Positions 57,301 through 62,434 of a stretch of DNA of 64,000 nucleotides are shown piece after piece. The stretch lies in assembly GCF_005234135.1 (NCBI RefSeq), contig NZ_CP039964.1, forward strand, positions 62,001 through 126,000, written 5' to 3'. A program made the translations under genes and the position numbers. The DNA is from Pseudorhodobacter turbinis (GTDB taxonomy: Bacteria > Pseudomonadota > Alphaproteobacteria > Rhodobacterales > Rhodobacteraceae). The notes under the pieces were generated by a model, which saw only the letters and a program-made list of their open reading frames with translations, was not told the origin of the DNA and made no database searches. Numbering within the stretch: the first letter of the stretch is position 1; the number at the start of each line of letters is the position of its first letter.

Positions 57301-59310
57301 GCTTTGGGGGATGTTCATTCGGTCGCAGGACTGGTTGATATTAACTCTGCCTCGCTGAAAATGTTAAACGGTGCTGTGATCCGGGCTGATGCGGGTCAAG
57401 TTCTTGTTGCGACGGGCGGTGATGCACTGGTGACGGGAATTACATCCGGCAGCGCCTTGGCCAATGCGGTTTCGGTGACGGCAGGGGGCCGGATCTTTGC
57501 CGGAACCAGCGATCCGCGCAGTGACATCACGGCGATGACCGTGGGGGCAGGGGTCTTCTTGTCTGCGGGGCTTGGTATTGGTGGGCGGACACAGGCGAAC
57601 GCGACCGCGCTGGACAATACAGTGACCGATGAGGCCAACCCGCTGCGCATCCGTACTCATACCCTGGCGGCTACGACAACGGATGGCGGCATCGAGCTTG
57701 TAGCACAAAACGATATGACACTGTCTAACCTGTCTGCCGCGAATGGGCCGATTGCCGTGAGCGGACTTGGTACGCTTGACGTCGCACTGGCCAATAGCGG
57801 TGGCAGCCAAAACTTTGATGCGCAGGGCAGCCTTACTTTTGGCAACCTGACAACCACCGGCCTTCCGGAGGATACAGGCGATATCACCCTGCTGTCGGTT
57901 TTGGGCGATGCCATCGGCGGCGATCTTACTGCGGCCGGATCGGTCAATGTAGATGGTAGCGCGGTGACGTTTGGCCAGATCATTACAGGGGCCGCCACCA
58001 CCGTTCTTGCCACTGCTGGCGCAGTGAATGGGGGGGCTGTCGATGCTGGCACCCATGCTGCGATCACAGGCAGGGGGATTAGCGTTGATACGGTCAAGAC
58101 AGGGGGCGATTCAACGCTTGAGGGCCTAACTGGCGCAGTGCGGATCAACACCAGTGTAAATGCTGGCGGGAGTTCGTCCATTTCGGGGAATGCGGTGACG
58201 TTTGACCGGATCACGACAGGCGCCACGACCACCGTTCTTGCCACTGCTGGCGCGGTGAATGGCGGGGCGGTCGATGCTGGCACCAATGCTGAGATCACAG
58301 GCAGGGGGATTAGCGTTGATACGGTCAAGACAGGGGGCGATTCAACGCTTGAGGGGCTGACGGGTGCGGTGCGGATCAATACCAGTGTAAATGCTGGCGG
58401 GAATTCGTTTATCACTGGTAACGGTGTCTATTTCGATAGCATCATCGCGGGCTTCGACAGCATCATCTACTCAACCGGTGATATTATTGGCCTGCTGGAA
58501 GAAGCGGGTGAGACGATTAAAAATATCGCGGGCTTTGGCACCGGCAACAGTGGCATTCTGGATGTAAAGGTTATGCAGGCCAAGAATATTGACCTGCAAG
58601 CGACGGATACGCTGGATGTGGGTGCGCTCAAAGTGGGGAAGAACTTGACGTTGCGCGCCGATACGATCCGGGCGCTCGATATTACACAGGTGCCGAACGG
58701 GCCGGACCCGCTGAACATCACGCTGACAGGGGCCGATGGTACGGTCGCCACTTTGGCGCAGCTGAATGTCGATGCTCCGGCCGGTGTTGTGATGCCAGAG
58801 GTGAAAGTGTCGGAAACGGTAATGACCACGACGGCAAAATTCGTCGATGTCGTCAAGGCCGCCGCGCCAATTCAAGGCACGTCGCCAATGGCGGGCACCT
58901 TCCTGTTGTCAACACCGTGGCAAACGGTGTTTGCAGATAATCGCTCGCAGACGCCCAAGGCGGACCCCGCCAGCAACGTGCAGCTATTCCTCGACGGGAA
59001 ACCCTTTGAGCTCACGCTGGACGGCACCACGACAGCGACAGATTCCTATGTGGTTGTCTATGACAGCACGGTAAAGGTGACGAATGAGCTGGGTTTGCCC
59101 TATAGGGGGATCAGCCTTGTGCGGGATACGGTGCGCAATATGCGCAATGCCGACGACCGGATCTATGCCCCGAGTGCCACAGACCCGACAGATGACGAAG
59201 ATGATGCGTTTGATTTGTCGGTGCTGGACGATTCCGTGCTCGAAATCGACGGGGTTGCCTATAGTGTCTATGTGCGGGGCGATGGCCCGGCGGTCCTTTT
59301 GAGGCAGTGA
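37320..59310 (+). CDS. Giant filamentous adhesin (TpsA, LktA-like), one gene broken by two 1-base G-tract deletions
   Basis: Span of 21,991 bp; adding the two missing G (in tracts at 42170-42175 and 42622-42626) gives 21,993 bp, exactly 7331 codons including stop. The protein is exported across the inner membrane by a signal sequence (VSASPLVMGALIGAGVVEPV, cleavage after FAQA). It has an N-terminal two-partner-secretion domain (NLDLTANNIIPDGRTRT, FNTFSDFQQ, SSSNGFIVGQNGRVNVGSL), hundreds of residues of VGxGxxxxVxxxxxxTxAxIG beta-helix repeats, a helical coiled-coil stretch around 51720-52860, and a C-terminal beta-rich part. Only four Cys were noticed, in two close pairs (TCEPTVYAC; CNWWTLC). 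The family resembles leukotoxin-LktA-type filamentous adhesins. It is followed by its TpsB. As written the sequence encodes two main fragments listed separately. Confidence 0.82.
37368..37394 (+). terminator. Intrinsic-terminator hairpin inside the adhesin coding region (codons 17-25)
   Basis: AAAGCACGCC (37368-37377) pairs perfectly with GGCGTGCTTT (37381-37390) around an AAC loop, followed by an uninterrupted T run (37388-37394, seven T). It is in frame within HKARQRRAFFNQ. A translating ribosome would disrupt it, so it could abort transcription of the 22-kb gene when translation fails. Confidence 0.75.
42170..42175 (+). other. Frameshift site 1 in the adhesin (6 G instead of 7)
   Basis: The same position has 7 G at 40943-40949 and 43395-43401. 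The 1-base loss shifts the frame. The correct frame continues from about 42176 as LSLSATKRDVAAYMADPATA. Confidence 0.9.
42622..42626 (+). other. Frameshift site 2 in the adhesin (5 G instead of 6)
   Basis: The same position has 6 G at 40169-40174, 41396-41401 and 43848-43853. The loss shifts the frame again; from here the reading runs open to 59310. Confidence 0.9.
42628..59310 (+). CDS. C-terminal fragment of the adhesin as the sequence stands
   Basis: The fragment has 5560 codons from an incidental internal GTG. It contains the third and partial fourth 409-residue repeat, then a long series of glycine/valine-rich beta-helix repeats (for example VGVGGTAGLAGAVTVLAVNPTTTARIG). A Gly-poor helical region of ~380 residues (51720-52860) follows, then beta-rich segments ending in DDSVLEIDGVAYSVYVRGDG. 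On its own it has no signal peptide or secretion domain, so it would be functional only as part of the restored full gene. Confidence 0.7.
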   Translation: MSVTPALALSMINNTTTARLGTGGPQSVTGDVIVSAAQSSTITTEASGKAAGSKAAIGAALALALVDDRALATTARNVAATGAVSFTAAGASLSGLKAEASAVGAAAEDEAAGGGDVDTTVTGSLTSGKDKQAAAGVGDDDQRDATATAAADEEGRSASTSEGKVSVAAAVGVNVQTSTVTAAIPDGVAISANGVLTLAAMNNTDGKIEAVGDAVGTKDDAGEMPPASKVGIGAAVAVNVVKARNDALLGDAAHSAGGLSLSATKRDVAAYMADPATAALRGDVYLAKASSGAGGSKVGIAGSVALNLLDTQSVARVSGAATVAVTGGGAVSLVTDNRTDATAEALPVGGGATGATVGVGASVAMNILANRSLAEVSDGGVVTGADDLTLAASGTYAGVTKAEAGSSGGVSVTPALALSMINNTTTARLGTGGPQSVTGDVIVSAAQSSTITTEASGKAAGSKAAIGAALALALVDDRALATTARNVTATGAVSFTASGISASTLTSVASASGAKDAKDADAAPTSTGGDSVDKTATKEFQAGSGKQKTAGVGDANQQSATTTAANDEDGRSAKTSEGKVAVAAAVAINVQTSRVDALVPDGVRIAAGGAINVASGATTSGAARSDGQAVKGEDGATSEVGIGVAVSVNVVKEINTAYLGAAVHSGAGVNVRALQATGAATDTFLASAISGAGGSKVGIAGSVALNILTLETSAQIAGGAVVAAGAGTSNLQAVNMISATATAAPSDEGVTGGKVGVGASFAMNLIEATTSAELRDGATLTGGTGLAVAATSGLDTTTEASAGAAGGIAVDASVALALLNQTTVARIGTGAALTMGAGAVSVIAANTGTNIAKSTGENKSDKVGVGASAAVVLGNGLSGGALNNTSLTTAVLARSVTAGAVTINASAARSYDANATATAGGGDFSSTDEKKNDKTGGTSTTADSLDKTKDSQRDQDGKSTGAKVTIAAAAGIAAAQDVVTARLEGVTVNASGAVSITATNTVGMTASGIGAAKNSSSKVGIGVGVGLAILNNTTTANIANGAIITNANGLSLSATSRENASEPYLSKLSALGIAGASGKNVSVAGALAVAISTGETEASIGSNVTVTNGGAMSVAVDNESNLSAKALAGSVSTSGIAVGGSIAVVVAQKDYEASVGANSNLTGSALSVTAINRKIDAAPDFDFTNLDDLEAFGDLLKDLATSKLLGNSNYYVEAIGGAGGSGVAVQGSFGVMVFSDNLSASIGTGATINVGTGAAALSANSAFVAKSLSGALSASTSSAAVGVSSTVVVSSGTTIAQLADNARVTSAGSFSNIASASQDIRSYAAAASAASSAGVSGVAGVVTSNNRVEALMGRGARVTISGAGAVSLDATNTFKIFGLAAGVGVGSTAGIGAAATVVVVDNTTRAALGDGTSVADRAEINTNGAISIRATATEDGDLFSVAGAAGGTAGVGAGAGIYVLGTTTEARIGSYAKVGNAYNAGSLVVAASDMSRLFAVAGAAGAGGTAGAGAGVAVGVINKTITAEIGASTLVEAGNVIIDAKSAEKVFNTTAGVGVGGTAGLAGAVTVLAVNPTTTARIGSSSRVLADGNVAVMADSKTEIDMLDGAFAAGTAGVGASVGVTVINATTLATVDANAEVTALGNGAEQSFITGYTSNFANYGADDGFAAADFKADSTAELTDANAAAARSVGLQLLTQSRTSTPTMANARGVIVNASDKTSVRALSVAGAVGAVGVAISAGVPVITTNTKARIGAGAQINRIAGTAADVQNVNVGAASDVYTLGFSGAVAGGSVGVGAGASVMVIDTTTEATVAAGQVTARGDVVVAARATQDIVGIGAAGSAGTVGVSGGISVIDVTTKTNATLAGTVTAQGNVDVIADDSTRTGVLAGALAVGYVGVGAAISVVNLNKEINAAILSGADVTALGLRGDHTIFTGDSFGATRTASRGINVQSNSAQSGFTLGVAGTAGGVGVSGVITLYLMDVKNTASIGDSASINTAGGGGTTQDVSVTARDETVTSVAAGGIAAGVFGGIAGVADVGVFKNTAAASISDNVTLNARRDVLVSGLSNKAGEAYVIGAGGGIVGLAAGIAIYNYGDGVAPGGAADKNIGEASDDGSLSFASITSDAQAQASSGIANDQLAASDDARVREISQAAQDRRAAIDIASAASNLSIPAGTSASIGSGTIIAGGIVGVNSSDALNVKLTTGAVAIGAVGGGAGIGVLTVDTGSTAQIDGTGTLQAGAVNVQALTNHTLAGLHFAGSGGLLAAISADVGVHTDNSRTSAVIRRKAITTGGAVAVNATSNRDITVDAIGVSVAGTLAVGASAGTATIGGTVTAAVTNGATIGTFGARAASVSIAATANSSADTEAYAVGGGIGAALQGAGSFATVKPTVIASVDSAQIFATGLANVSASATGSSLTLATGIAVAGGLAAGASLAQSEVASDVSTTVSNGSGITAQDIIIGSSATTGAVKSKAIGAAGALVGLNATVTKAKNFTNTNTLVAGSALSSSDKTTVSASNSTGQLADGTGIAAGFVAAGFNVSDASSRTTTTAVLTNLTSLTAGSLTVTALGNDTNNAVTEAGSGGVVAGSAATSKTSTISTTRAAVDTTGAAAYGVNVAGEAIISAQHNTNFSGLVDSTQASLVGASGANLSHVVESTVDAEIGNRVQLSAQELSLLAHNITTNPFLAGGATNVKSISGGLASVPAGGATVTITHDTSATVGALAAVQLAKPVSGPSLYRQEAYNNISSKQKVNLDSGGAIALANAEVDAVITANASASVGDAGKVLVDYGDIQIAAWGESDVDMRSTATTYGLAGAPSGDANITYTGINKVDVGNNALVQATDGDNPTNGDVPRFATVTIGAGNGPSGEMANLTFNATVDIFNKTAIPIPTGPNPTVIVANSGLVTVGSTSSTNMALDPQGIRAAGDININATKGSISARAVGTGKDIYREGLAKAASAISNAFGGGDVSFDYKGGSTSIDGGLSRVTVNGRIETSIQGYKTLTIDETCEPTVYACIGNDSSGNIKYTVSGPNPVGTEILERVAELTKLIEDYDSDPIAKAAYQNEIRFLQNKLVGLGLGSFDAAGDYVAGTFAGPSPKVALLAAAAEEATNIATVKVQLDVAAPTNIVDGLTVLVDTVRDVYTDAANGLNTAVDTTLTDIQAISTYSAATHGATVTALQALRSEGLAAANAAKTAEANTIALRDANVAKAAEITAAQGALETALLANNTSAASTQQGIIAAAQTVIANNLTAISTNTAAIATQSAIARNKASSLQTGLTGLLNSVLAIPATGSASEIAAANTSNAAIRDRLTAAGSASDYFVTAGALTKVGLSSTHLGTSVTNLSAVLSSINTSVNTLKANTGATPGTVAGSKSLAQFVGLLGTLTTSYASITQSAAAASSSSGTPVAYAIEVADTAARLGNISISSDQLRTTGGGKLLAPGDAKILITNNTHHTLKLGNLIVPEYDAGNLRFNGVLVYGPDDITSLNSGGLASGFVVSGANRDVVTSRTSDRGTVVITSTYAPEALPVAKREIAPDIILKRGSVIENTTGSVKIASEAGNIYVQGTINAGSVDILAKDGDFVASYVNGFNHIGGDPASFTDHTSVTEQGPGITANGAISISARYLNINSTIQSGVAEWNLTLGNNPTLTASREAIGVTQAALDAANLANAATVTNQYGQTININRVAAGIDPAELALVVNQYKDEVIANADADPVRTISIFGVATQVNIKDYLSENIDFSLQFDKAVADAYAVANTGGDAIFSVVSSSASDNIGASYDANTKQYFVNGASVKGGYIQLFGQIMNTSSSTSVGRLNVLDGFGTISINNASDIPVVLRNLSTGADPSGTLRGVEGKIEITDVIGLNTSVANNPVISVRQTTYTRDYVPGDANGVVRIATQTGTINNADGSLSLGAVSHGIGGDRTATYAPVADQRYVWTTGEEYSSTSSYSKVSTEAFGSSDLTISSFDSLTQRGTPLLLSTYRLGDGTYVTKVETITGGALKEVKGAWFQDPASTVTSNGALNVAGDQYTSANDTTFTKNEFENTGSSSRRCNWWTLCIVSSKTYYSELHQEYTTIITESLKADYPIGVNFIGTNTGDSGIAGKTAINVTSDANVILTGNLDAVAGTITINAGTDRSIVQGDLGAELKAKTIVLDAGGSVGGAPKPLLPTDAAGPALAVNLTGTTAAGFGALSANAANGVVSIMSRGDLVVDQVTAAGSVAAGNGKIDIFSYGSIDGIDQNALVQAPRVVLTSLGGAVGNTATGSLLQVNTGFSADPADRPFGDPEVDPGLDGNALLGLTVTAAGDIGIRSAGWAGNADGNMLVVKASTTGGDVRLSATGQILDNNPVESIDQRTYDELLGFWESLGLLAEDTARGVDGSVNADKQENAILAFEASSTQTYKQYWRIRGTAAYDPAATVTIDPASAQGRALDAQFRAEAIEAGNPDPNAFVASRILDVEHQQTAEYHRLHSVVGDLTTGYDAGYKVTASDAQKAELTRGSVWTERELAFSLAPGALKTVTGTNPVLKDPNVSGRTVTIEANRGIGETVRQGSGEIGVSIRSDLDPRDLTLDQKVALASAERNDLQLTVGPVNLPTGATAEQIAAYDAAVALGLGAAGVTTTLNLGAEFGTLSVVQQAALNAAALGLVSPSNTLLTVLSKRPVNFNAVTSLNITVPDVSDTNPDIGGVFVASRGGATLGNISTFGDTRIKVYGNIINAGTSLVQTGNLILEAAQGSIGTASVPLTLSPRAGGTTTARSQNGVNIAFTGTGLIDTVYSPQNVKLVAQNALLNAQDDELINVLGAQVVLQAVTGSIGTAARSLNVGVGLGGKITATAAQGINLFGSANTLFTIGSASAGGMINLAAAGQGVIDGLVETTETISIATGGRTLFTALGDVHSVAGLVDINSASLKMLNGAVIRADAGQVLVATGGDALVTGITSGSALANAVSVTAGGRIFAGTSDPRSDITAMTVGAGVFLSAGLGIGGRTQANATALDNTVTDEANPLRIRTHTLAATTTDGGIELVAQNDMTLSNLSAANGPIAVSGLGTLDVALANSGGSQNFDAQGSLTFGNLTTTGLPEDTGDITLLSVLGDAIGGDLTAAGSVNVDGSAVTFGQIITGAATTVLATAGAVNGGAVDAGTHAAITGRGISVDTVKTGGDSTLEGLTGAVRINTSVNAGGSSSISGNAVTFDRITTGATTTVLATAGAVNGGAVDAGTNAEITGRGISVDTVKTGGDSTLEGLTGAVRINTSVNAGGNSFITGNGVYFDSIIAGFDSIIYSTGDIIGLLEEAGETIKNIAGFGTGNSGILDVKVMQAKNIDLQATDTLDVGALKVGKNLTLRADTIRALDITQVPNGPDPLNITLTGADGTVATLAQLNVDAPAGVVMPEVKVSETVMTTTAKFVDVVKAAAPIQGTSPMAGTFLLSTPWQTVFADNRSQTPKADPASNVQLFLDGKPFELTLDGTTTATDSYVVVYDSTVKVTNELGLPYRGISLVRDTVRNMRNADDRIYAPSATDPTDDEDDAFDLSVLDDSVLEIDGVAYSVYVRGDGPAVLLRQ
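57961..58420 (+). repeat. 231-bp (77-codon) tandem repeat in the adhesin
   Basis: Two units start at GCGGTGACG at 57961 and 58192, differing by scattered bases. They encode AVTFGQIITGAATTVLATAG and a GGAVDAGTHAAITGRGISVD unit. This is older than the 1227-bp repeat. Confidence 0.85.
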
Positions 59311-61016
59311 TAAAAACCAACGGCTTAACGTCGGAATTCAAGAAGTTATTGGCAGTGATGGGAACGGAAACTATGGCAAGATCGGTACTGCGACATGCAA
59401 CCTTGGCAGCATTATTGGTATTTTCTGCTGCGGGCGTGGCAAGCGTACCTGCCTTTGCACAAGACGGCATTTCGGCGCGTATCGAGGCTGAAAGCGCAAG
59501 GCGGCTGAAAGCCGAAGAGGATGCGGCCAGCGTGCGCCAAACAGGGCCGGGGGTGATCACCGAGCCTCTCAACCGGCGTGATCTGCCGCCCCCCGGCGGG
59601 CCGACGTTAATGCTTGCGTCCGTTTCTTTCAGCCCCGCCTCTGCCTTTTTGACCGGGGCCGAGCTGGATGCGATCAAGGCGGGCTATGTCGGGCGCAGTG
59701 TAGATTTCTCGCAACTGTCGAAGCTGGTGCGCGATGTGAACGATCTTTACGCCGAAAAGGGTGTGGTGACCGCCGCCGCCGTCCTTGGCCCGCAGGACCT
59801 TGGTGATGGAAAACTTGTCATCACTCTGGTCGAAGGGCAGCTGGGCGCCGTTGCCTTTACGGGCGAACGCCAGACCAAGACCAAGTTCATCCTCGACCGC
59901 ATTCGCATGGCGCAGGGCACAACGGTGGACGTCCCCACTGCCGCCCGCGATATTGCCTATTTCAACCAGACCAATCAGGCGCAATTGCGGCTGTTGCTGC
60001 AACCCGGTGCCGCCTTCGGTTTGACCGATCTTGTCTATGGCGTGACCGAACCCGCGCCGCATCAGTTGCAGTTTTTCTTTGACAACAACGGGGTGGAGTC
60101 CACTGGCGAATTGCGCGCATCGGTGCTTTATCGCCGCTATGGGTTGCTTGGCATCGATGATACCTTCCTTGCATATATCGAAAAATCGCGCGGTAGCCGG
60201 TCTGCCACAGTGCGCGCCGATGCGCCCTTTACCCCGGGCGGGACGCGCCTTGCGTTCAGCGGCACGATATCGCGCTACTCTGTTGTGTCCGGTCCGACCG
60301 CAGGGCTTGATCTGTCGGGCAAGGCCCATTCGGCCTCGGTAACGGTGACACAGCCCCTTATTGCGACGGACAGGTTCGTTTTGCAGGCGACCGCGGCCGC
60401 TTTCAAGGGAAGTTCCTGGTCCTATTCGGCGGGCGTCCCCTTGGTTGATGTGCGCACGACCAAGCGTTCGGTTGGTCTTTTGCTTGGCAGTTACGGCGAC
60501 AACTGGAGGTTTGACAGCCAGGTTCAGGCTGTCTCGGCCACAGTTGACGATACGATCGCGGCAAATTCGACCCGTTATTCGGTGACTACGGGGTCATTCG
60601 ACGGAACTTACCGGCTCAACAATGGTATGGCCTTTATCGGACGCGGCGCGTGGCAGTCGACGCATGAAGTCTTGCTGCCTGGCGAGCTGTTGTTCCAGAT
60701 CGGTGGCCCGACGACTGTGCGCGGCTATCCATCGGACGGTGTAGCAGGGGACAGCGGTTTTTACGCCAATTTCGAATTGCACAAGGCGTTCCAAGTTAAA
60801 GATAAACAAGTTAACGGTTTTGCCTTTCTGGACGTCGGAGAGGTGCATTCATCTTTCCCGTCCGTCACGTCTTTGGCCTCCGTTGGACTCGGCACCTCCT
60901 ATGCTTTCAGTGAAAATGGCCGCTTTGATCTCGTCGTCGGGGTGCCAATCAAGAACGCGCTGGCAAGTCAATCGGATGCAACCTTGTCGGCAACGCTGAC
61001 CTTGGCACGGTTCTAG
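59307..61016 (+). CDS. TpsB outer-membrane transporter (ShlB/FhaC/HecB family)
   Basis: This two-partner secretion pore translocates the adhesin across the outer membrane. From the ATG at 59373 there is a signal peptide (MARSVLRHATLAALLVFSAAG, cleavage after AFA) and an N-terminal linker. POTRA domains follow (LASVSFSPASAFLTGAELDAIKAGYVGRSVDFSQLSKLVRDVNDLYAEKG; VITLVEGQLGAVAFTGE), then a 16-strand-type barrel with the conserved loop TVRGYPSDGVAGDSG. It ends ATLTLARF with the terminal Phe typical of barrel proteins. The GTG at 59307 overlaps the adhesin stop (GTGA) and gives 569 residues; ATG 59373 looks more natural for the signal peptide. Confidence 0.92.
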   Translation: MIKTNGLTSEFKKLLAVMGTETMARSVLRHATLAALLVFSAAGVASVPAFAQDGISARIEAESARRLKAEEDAASVRQTGPGVITEPLNRRDLPPPGGPTLMLASVSFSPASAFLTGAELDAIKAGYVGRSVDFSQLSKLVRDVNDLYAEKGVVTAAAVLGPQDLGDGKLVITLVEGQLGAVAFTGERQTKTKFILDRIRMAQGTTVDVPTAARDIAYFNQTNQAQLRLLLQPGAAFGLTDLVYGVTEPAPHQLQFFFDNNGVESTGELRASVLYRRYGLLGIDDTFLAYIEKSRGSRSATVRADAPFTPGGTRLAFSGTISRYSVVSGPTAGLDLSGKAHSASVTVTQPLIATDRFVLQATAAAFKGSSWSYSAGVPLVDVRTTKRSVGLLLGSYGDNWRFDSQVQAVSATVDDTIAANSTRYSVTTGSFDGTYRLNNGMAFIGRGAWQSTHEVLLPGELLFQIGGPTTVRGYPSDGVAGDSGFYANFELHKAFQVKDKQVNGFAFLDVGEVHSSFPSVTSLASVGLGTSYAFSENGRFDLVVGVPIKNALASQSDATLSATLTLARF

Positions 61017-61028
61017 TTGGGACCTTGC

Positions 61029-61092
61029 GTGTTAATTGTCACTGAGAGCTGCCCCCGCAGCGGCTAAAATTGTCACTGAGAATTGCCCCCTG
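61029..61092 (+). repeat. IS21 left-end repeated sequence
   Basis: ATTGTCACTGAGA occurs twice (near 61034 and 61070), each followed by GNTGCCCCC. IS21-family ends carry such repeated transposase-binding sites; the istA remnant follows. Confidence 0.65.
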
Positions 61093-61133
61093 CGCAACCT
61101 TGCCCCTAGCGGAACTTTCCGGGGGGCTTCGGA

Positions 61134-62105
61134 GTGATCGACATGGGACTTTTGAGGGTTATTCGACTTTGGGCATTACGCAAGAAGATGCCTATTCGCG
61201 AGATTGCACGGCGGACCGGGCTGTCTCGCAATACGATCAAAAAGTATCTGCGGGCGGGCATTGTTGAGCCGCAGTTCCAGTCGCTGGACCGGCCAAGTAA
61301 GCTGGATACGGTTGCAGAAAAGCTGACAGGCTGGCTTGTGGCGGAACAGCGCAAGTCACGCAAAGAGCGCGCACGGCAAAACGGATGCATGCCGACCTTG
61401 TGCAGCTTGGCTTTGACGGATCATACGAGCGCGTTGCGGCCTTTGTTCGGGAGTGGAAAGGGGAACGGCAGCGCGCGGCCCAGACTACCGGTCGCGGAAC
61501 ATTTGTGCCGCTGGTGTTCCAACCGGGCGAGGAATTCCAGTTCGATTGGAGCGAAGACTGGGCATATGTTGGTGGCGAGCGCATCAAGCTGCAGGTCGCT
61601 CATATAAAGCTGCCGCACAGCCGCGCGTTTATGCTCAGGGCCTATCTGCTGCAAACATATGACCCTCTCGTGCCATTTCCTGCGAAAATACACTGCCGGG
61701 CAACGGATGATGTTTGATGCGCATTGGCACGGGTTCCGCGTCTTCGAGGGCATTCCGGGTCGTGGCATCTACGATAACATGAAGACGGCGGTTGATCGTA
61801 TCGGTGTTGGCAAAAAGCGCGATGTAAATGCGCGCTTTCTCTCAATGACCAGCCACTATGTCTTTGAGCCTGAATTCTGCAATCCTGCCGCGGGCTGGGG
61901 CAAGCCATTGGTGCGCCATTGGTTCAAGCCCAATGGCAGCGGACAGGTCGAGAAGAACGTCCGCGATGCGCGCCATCGGCTCTGGCAAGTGATGCGGTAT
62001 CAAGGAGCGGCGGCATCGTCAGATGCTCAACCGGGGCTTGTTCTTGCGCAATTGCGCGAGAAGGTCAGTGCGATAAGGCACCCGCCGTCGCAAGCGCGGC
62101 TGTAG
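61134..62105 (+). pseudogene. istA: IS21-family IstA transposase, disrupted by a palindromic insert and a frameshift
   Basis: The start MGLLRVIRLWALRKKMPIREIARRTGLSRNTIKKYLR is the IstA HTH. A frameshift near 61370 leads to MHADLVQLGFDGSYERVAAFVREWK, FQFDWSEDWAYVGGERI and RAYLLQTYD. After insert 14 it reads FDAHWHGFRVFEGIPGRGIYDNMKTAVDRIGVGKKRDVN and GQVEKNVRDARHRLWQ. A second, in-frame 36-bp insertion lies within GW-GQVEKN. The C-terminus and istB are missing. Confidence 0.87.
61662..61706 (-). repeat. Palindromic insert copy 14 (in IS21 istA)
   Basis: On the minus strand, arms CCGTTGCCCGGCAG and ACGAGAGGGT with a weak core TTTC-GCAG-GAAA. It breaks istA between YLLQTYD and the FDAHW segment. 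Confidence 0.8.
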
Positions 62106-62199
62106 AGGACGTTAAGAACTGGTGGCCTTACTGACCAAAAAGCTTAGCGCTTATGGCGCGTCACTCCTCACGGCGTTGATGTGCTTGCTTATCTAAGAT

Positions 62200-62434
62200 C
62201 TAGTTAAGCAGCGCTTTCTTGCGCGCAGTGAATTCTTCAATGTCGATCTCACCCTTTGCAAACCGCTCTTTCAAAAAGCGACAATGCACGGTCGTTTGCG
62301 TATGGGCCAATGCCGCCACCGAAGTGGCGTAGGAGGTAGATAGTGCCCGCCACGATCCCAATAACTAACAGAATCATGAATATCGGTCCAAGAAACATGC
62401 CAAAGCCTCCCCACTGGCTGTCGCCCCACATCAT
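62200..62434 (-). pseudogene. SHOCT-domain small membrane protein with a 1-base T insertion
   Basis: On the minus strand ATG 62434 opens MMWGDSQWGGFGMFLGPIFMI and a transmembrane helix, then YLLRHFGGGIG. At CTTTTTGAAAG, five T instead of the expected four shift the frame. Removing one T gives ALSLLKERFAKGEIDIEEFTARKKALLN and a stop at 62200, the SHOCT C-terminal motif. As written the product ends early in ERAVCKG. It may be a real mutation or a homopolymer sequencing error. Confidence 0.8.

Noticed and set aside
42628-59310. A separate second adhesin gene starting at the GTG at 42628
   Set aside because: The start is internal to a repeat that reads through in the sister copies; it has no signal peptide, SD or promoter, and the frame is explained by two G losses.
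13340-61706. Palindromic inserts as ordinary REP/BIME elements
   Set aside because: REP elements are typically intergenic with a GTAG/GAGG head and conserved stem; these lie within IS coding sequences and have variable stems. A distant relation is not excluded.
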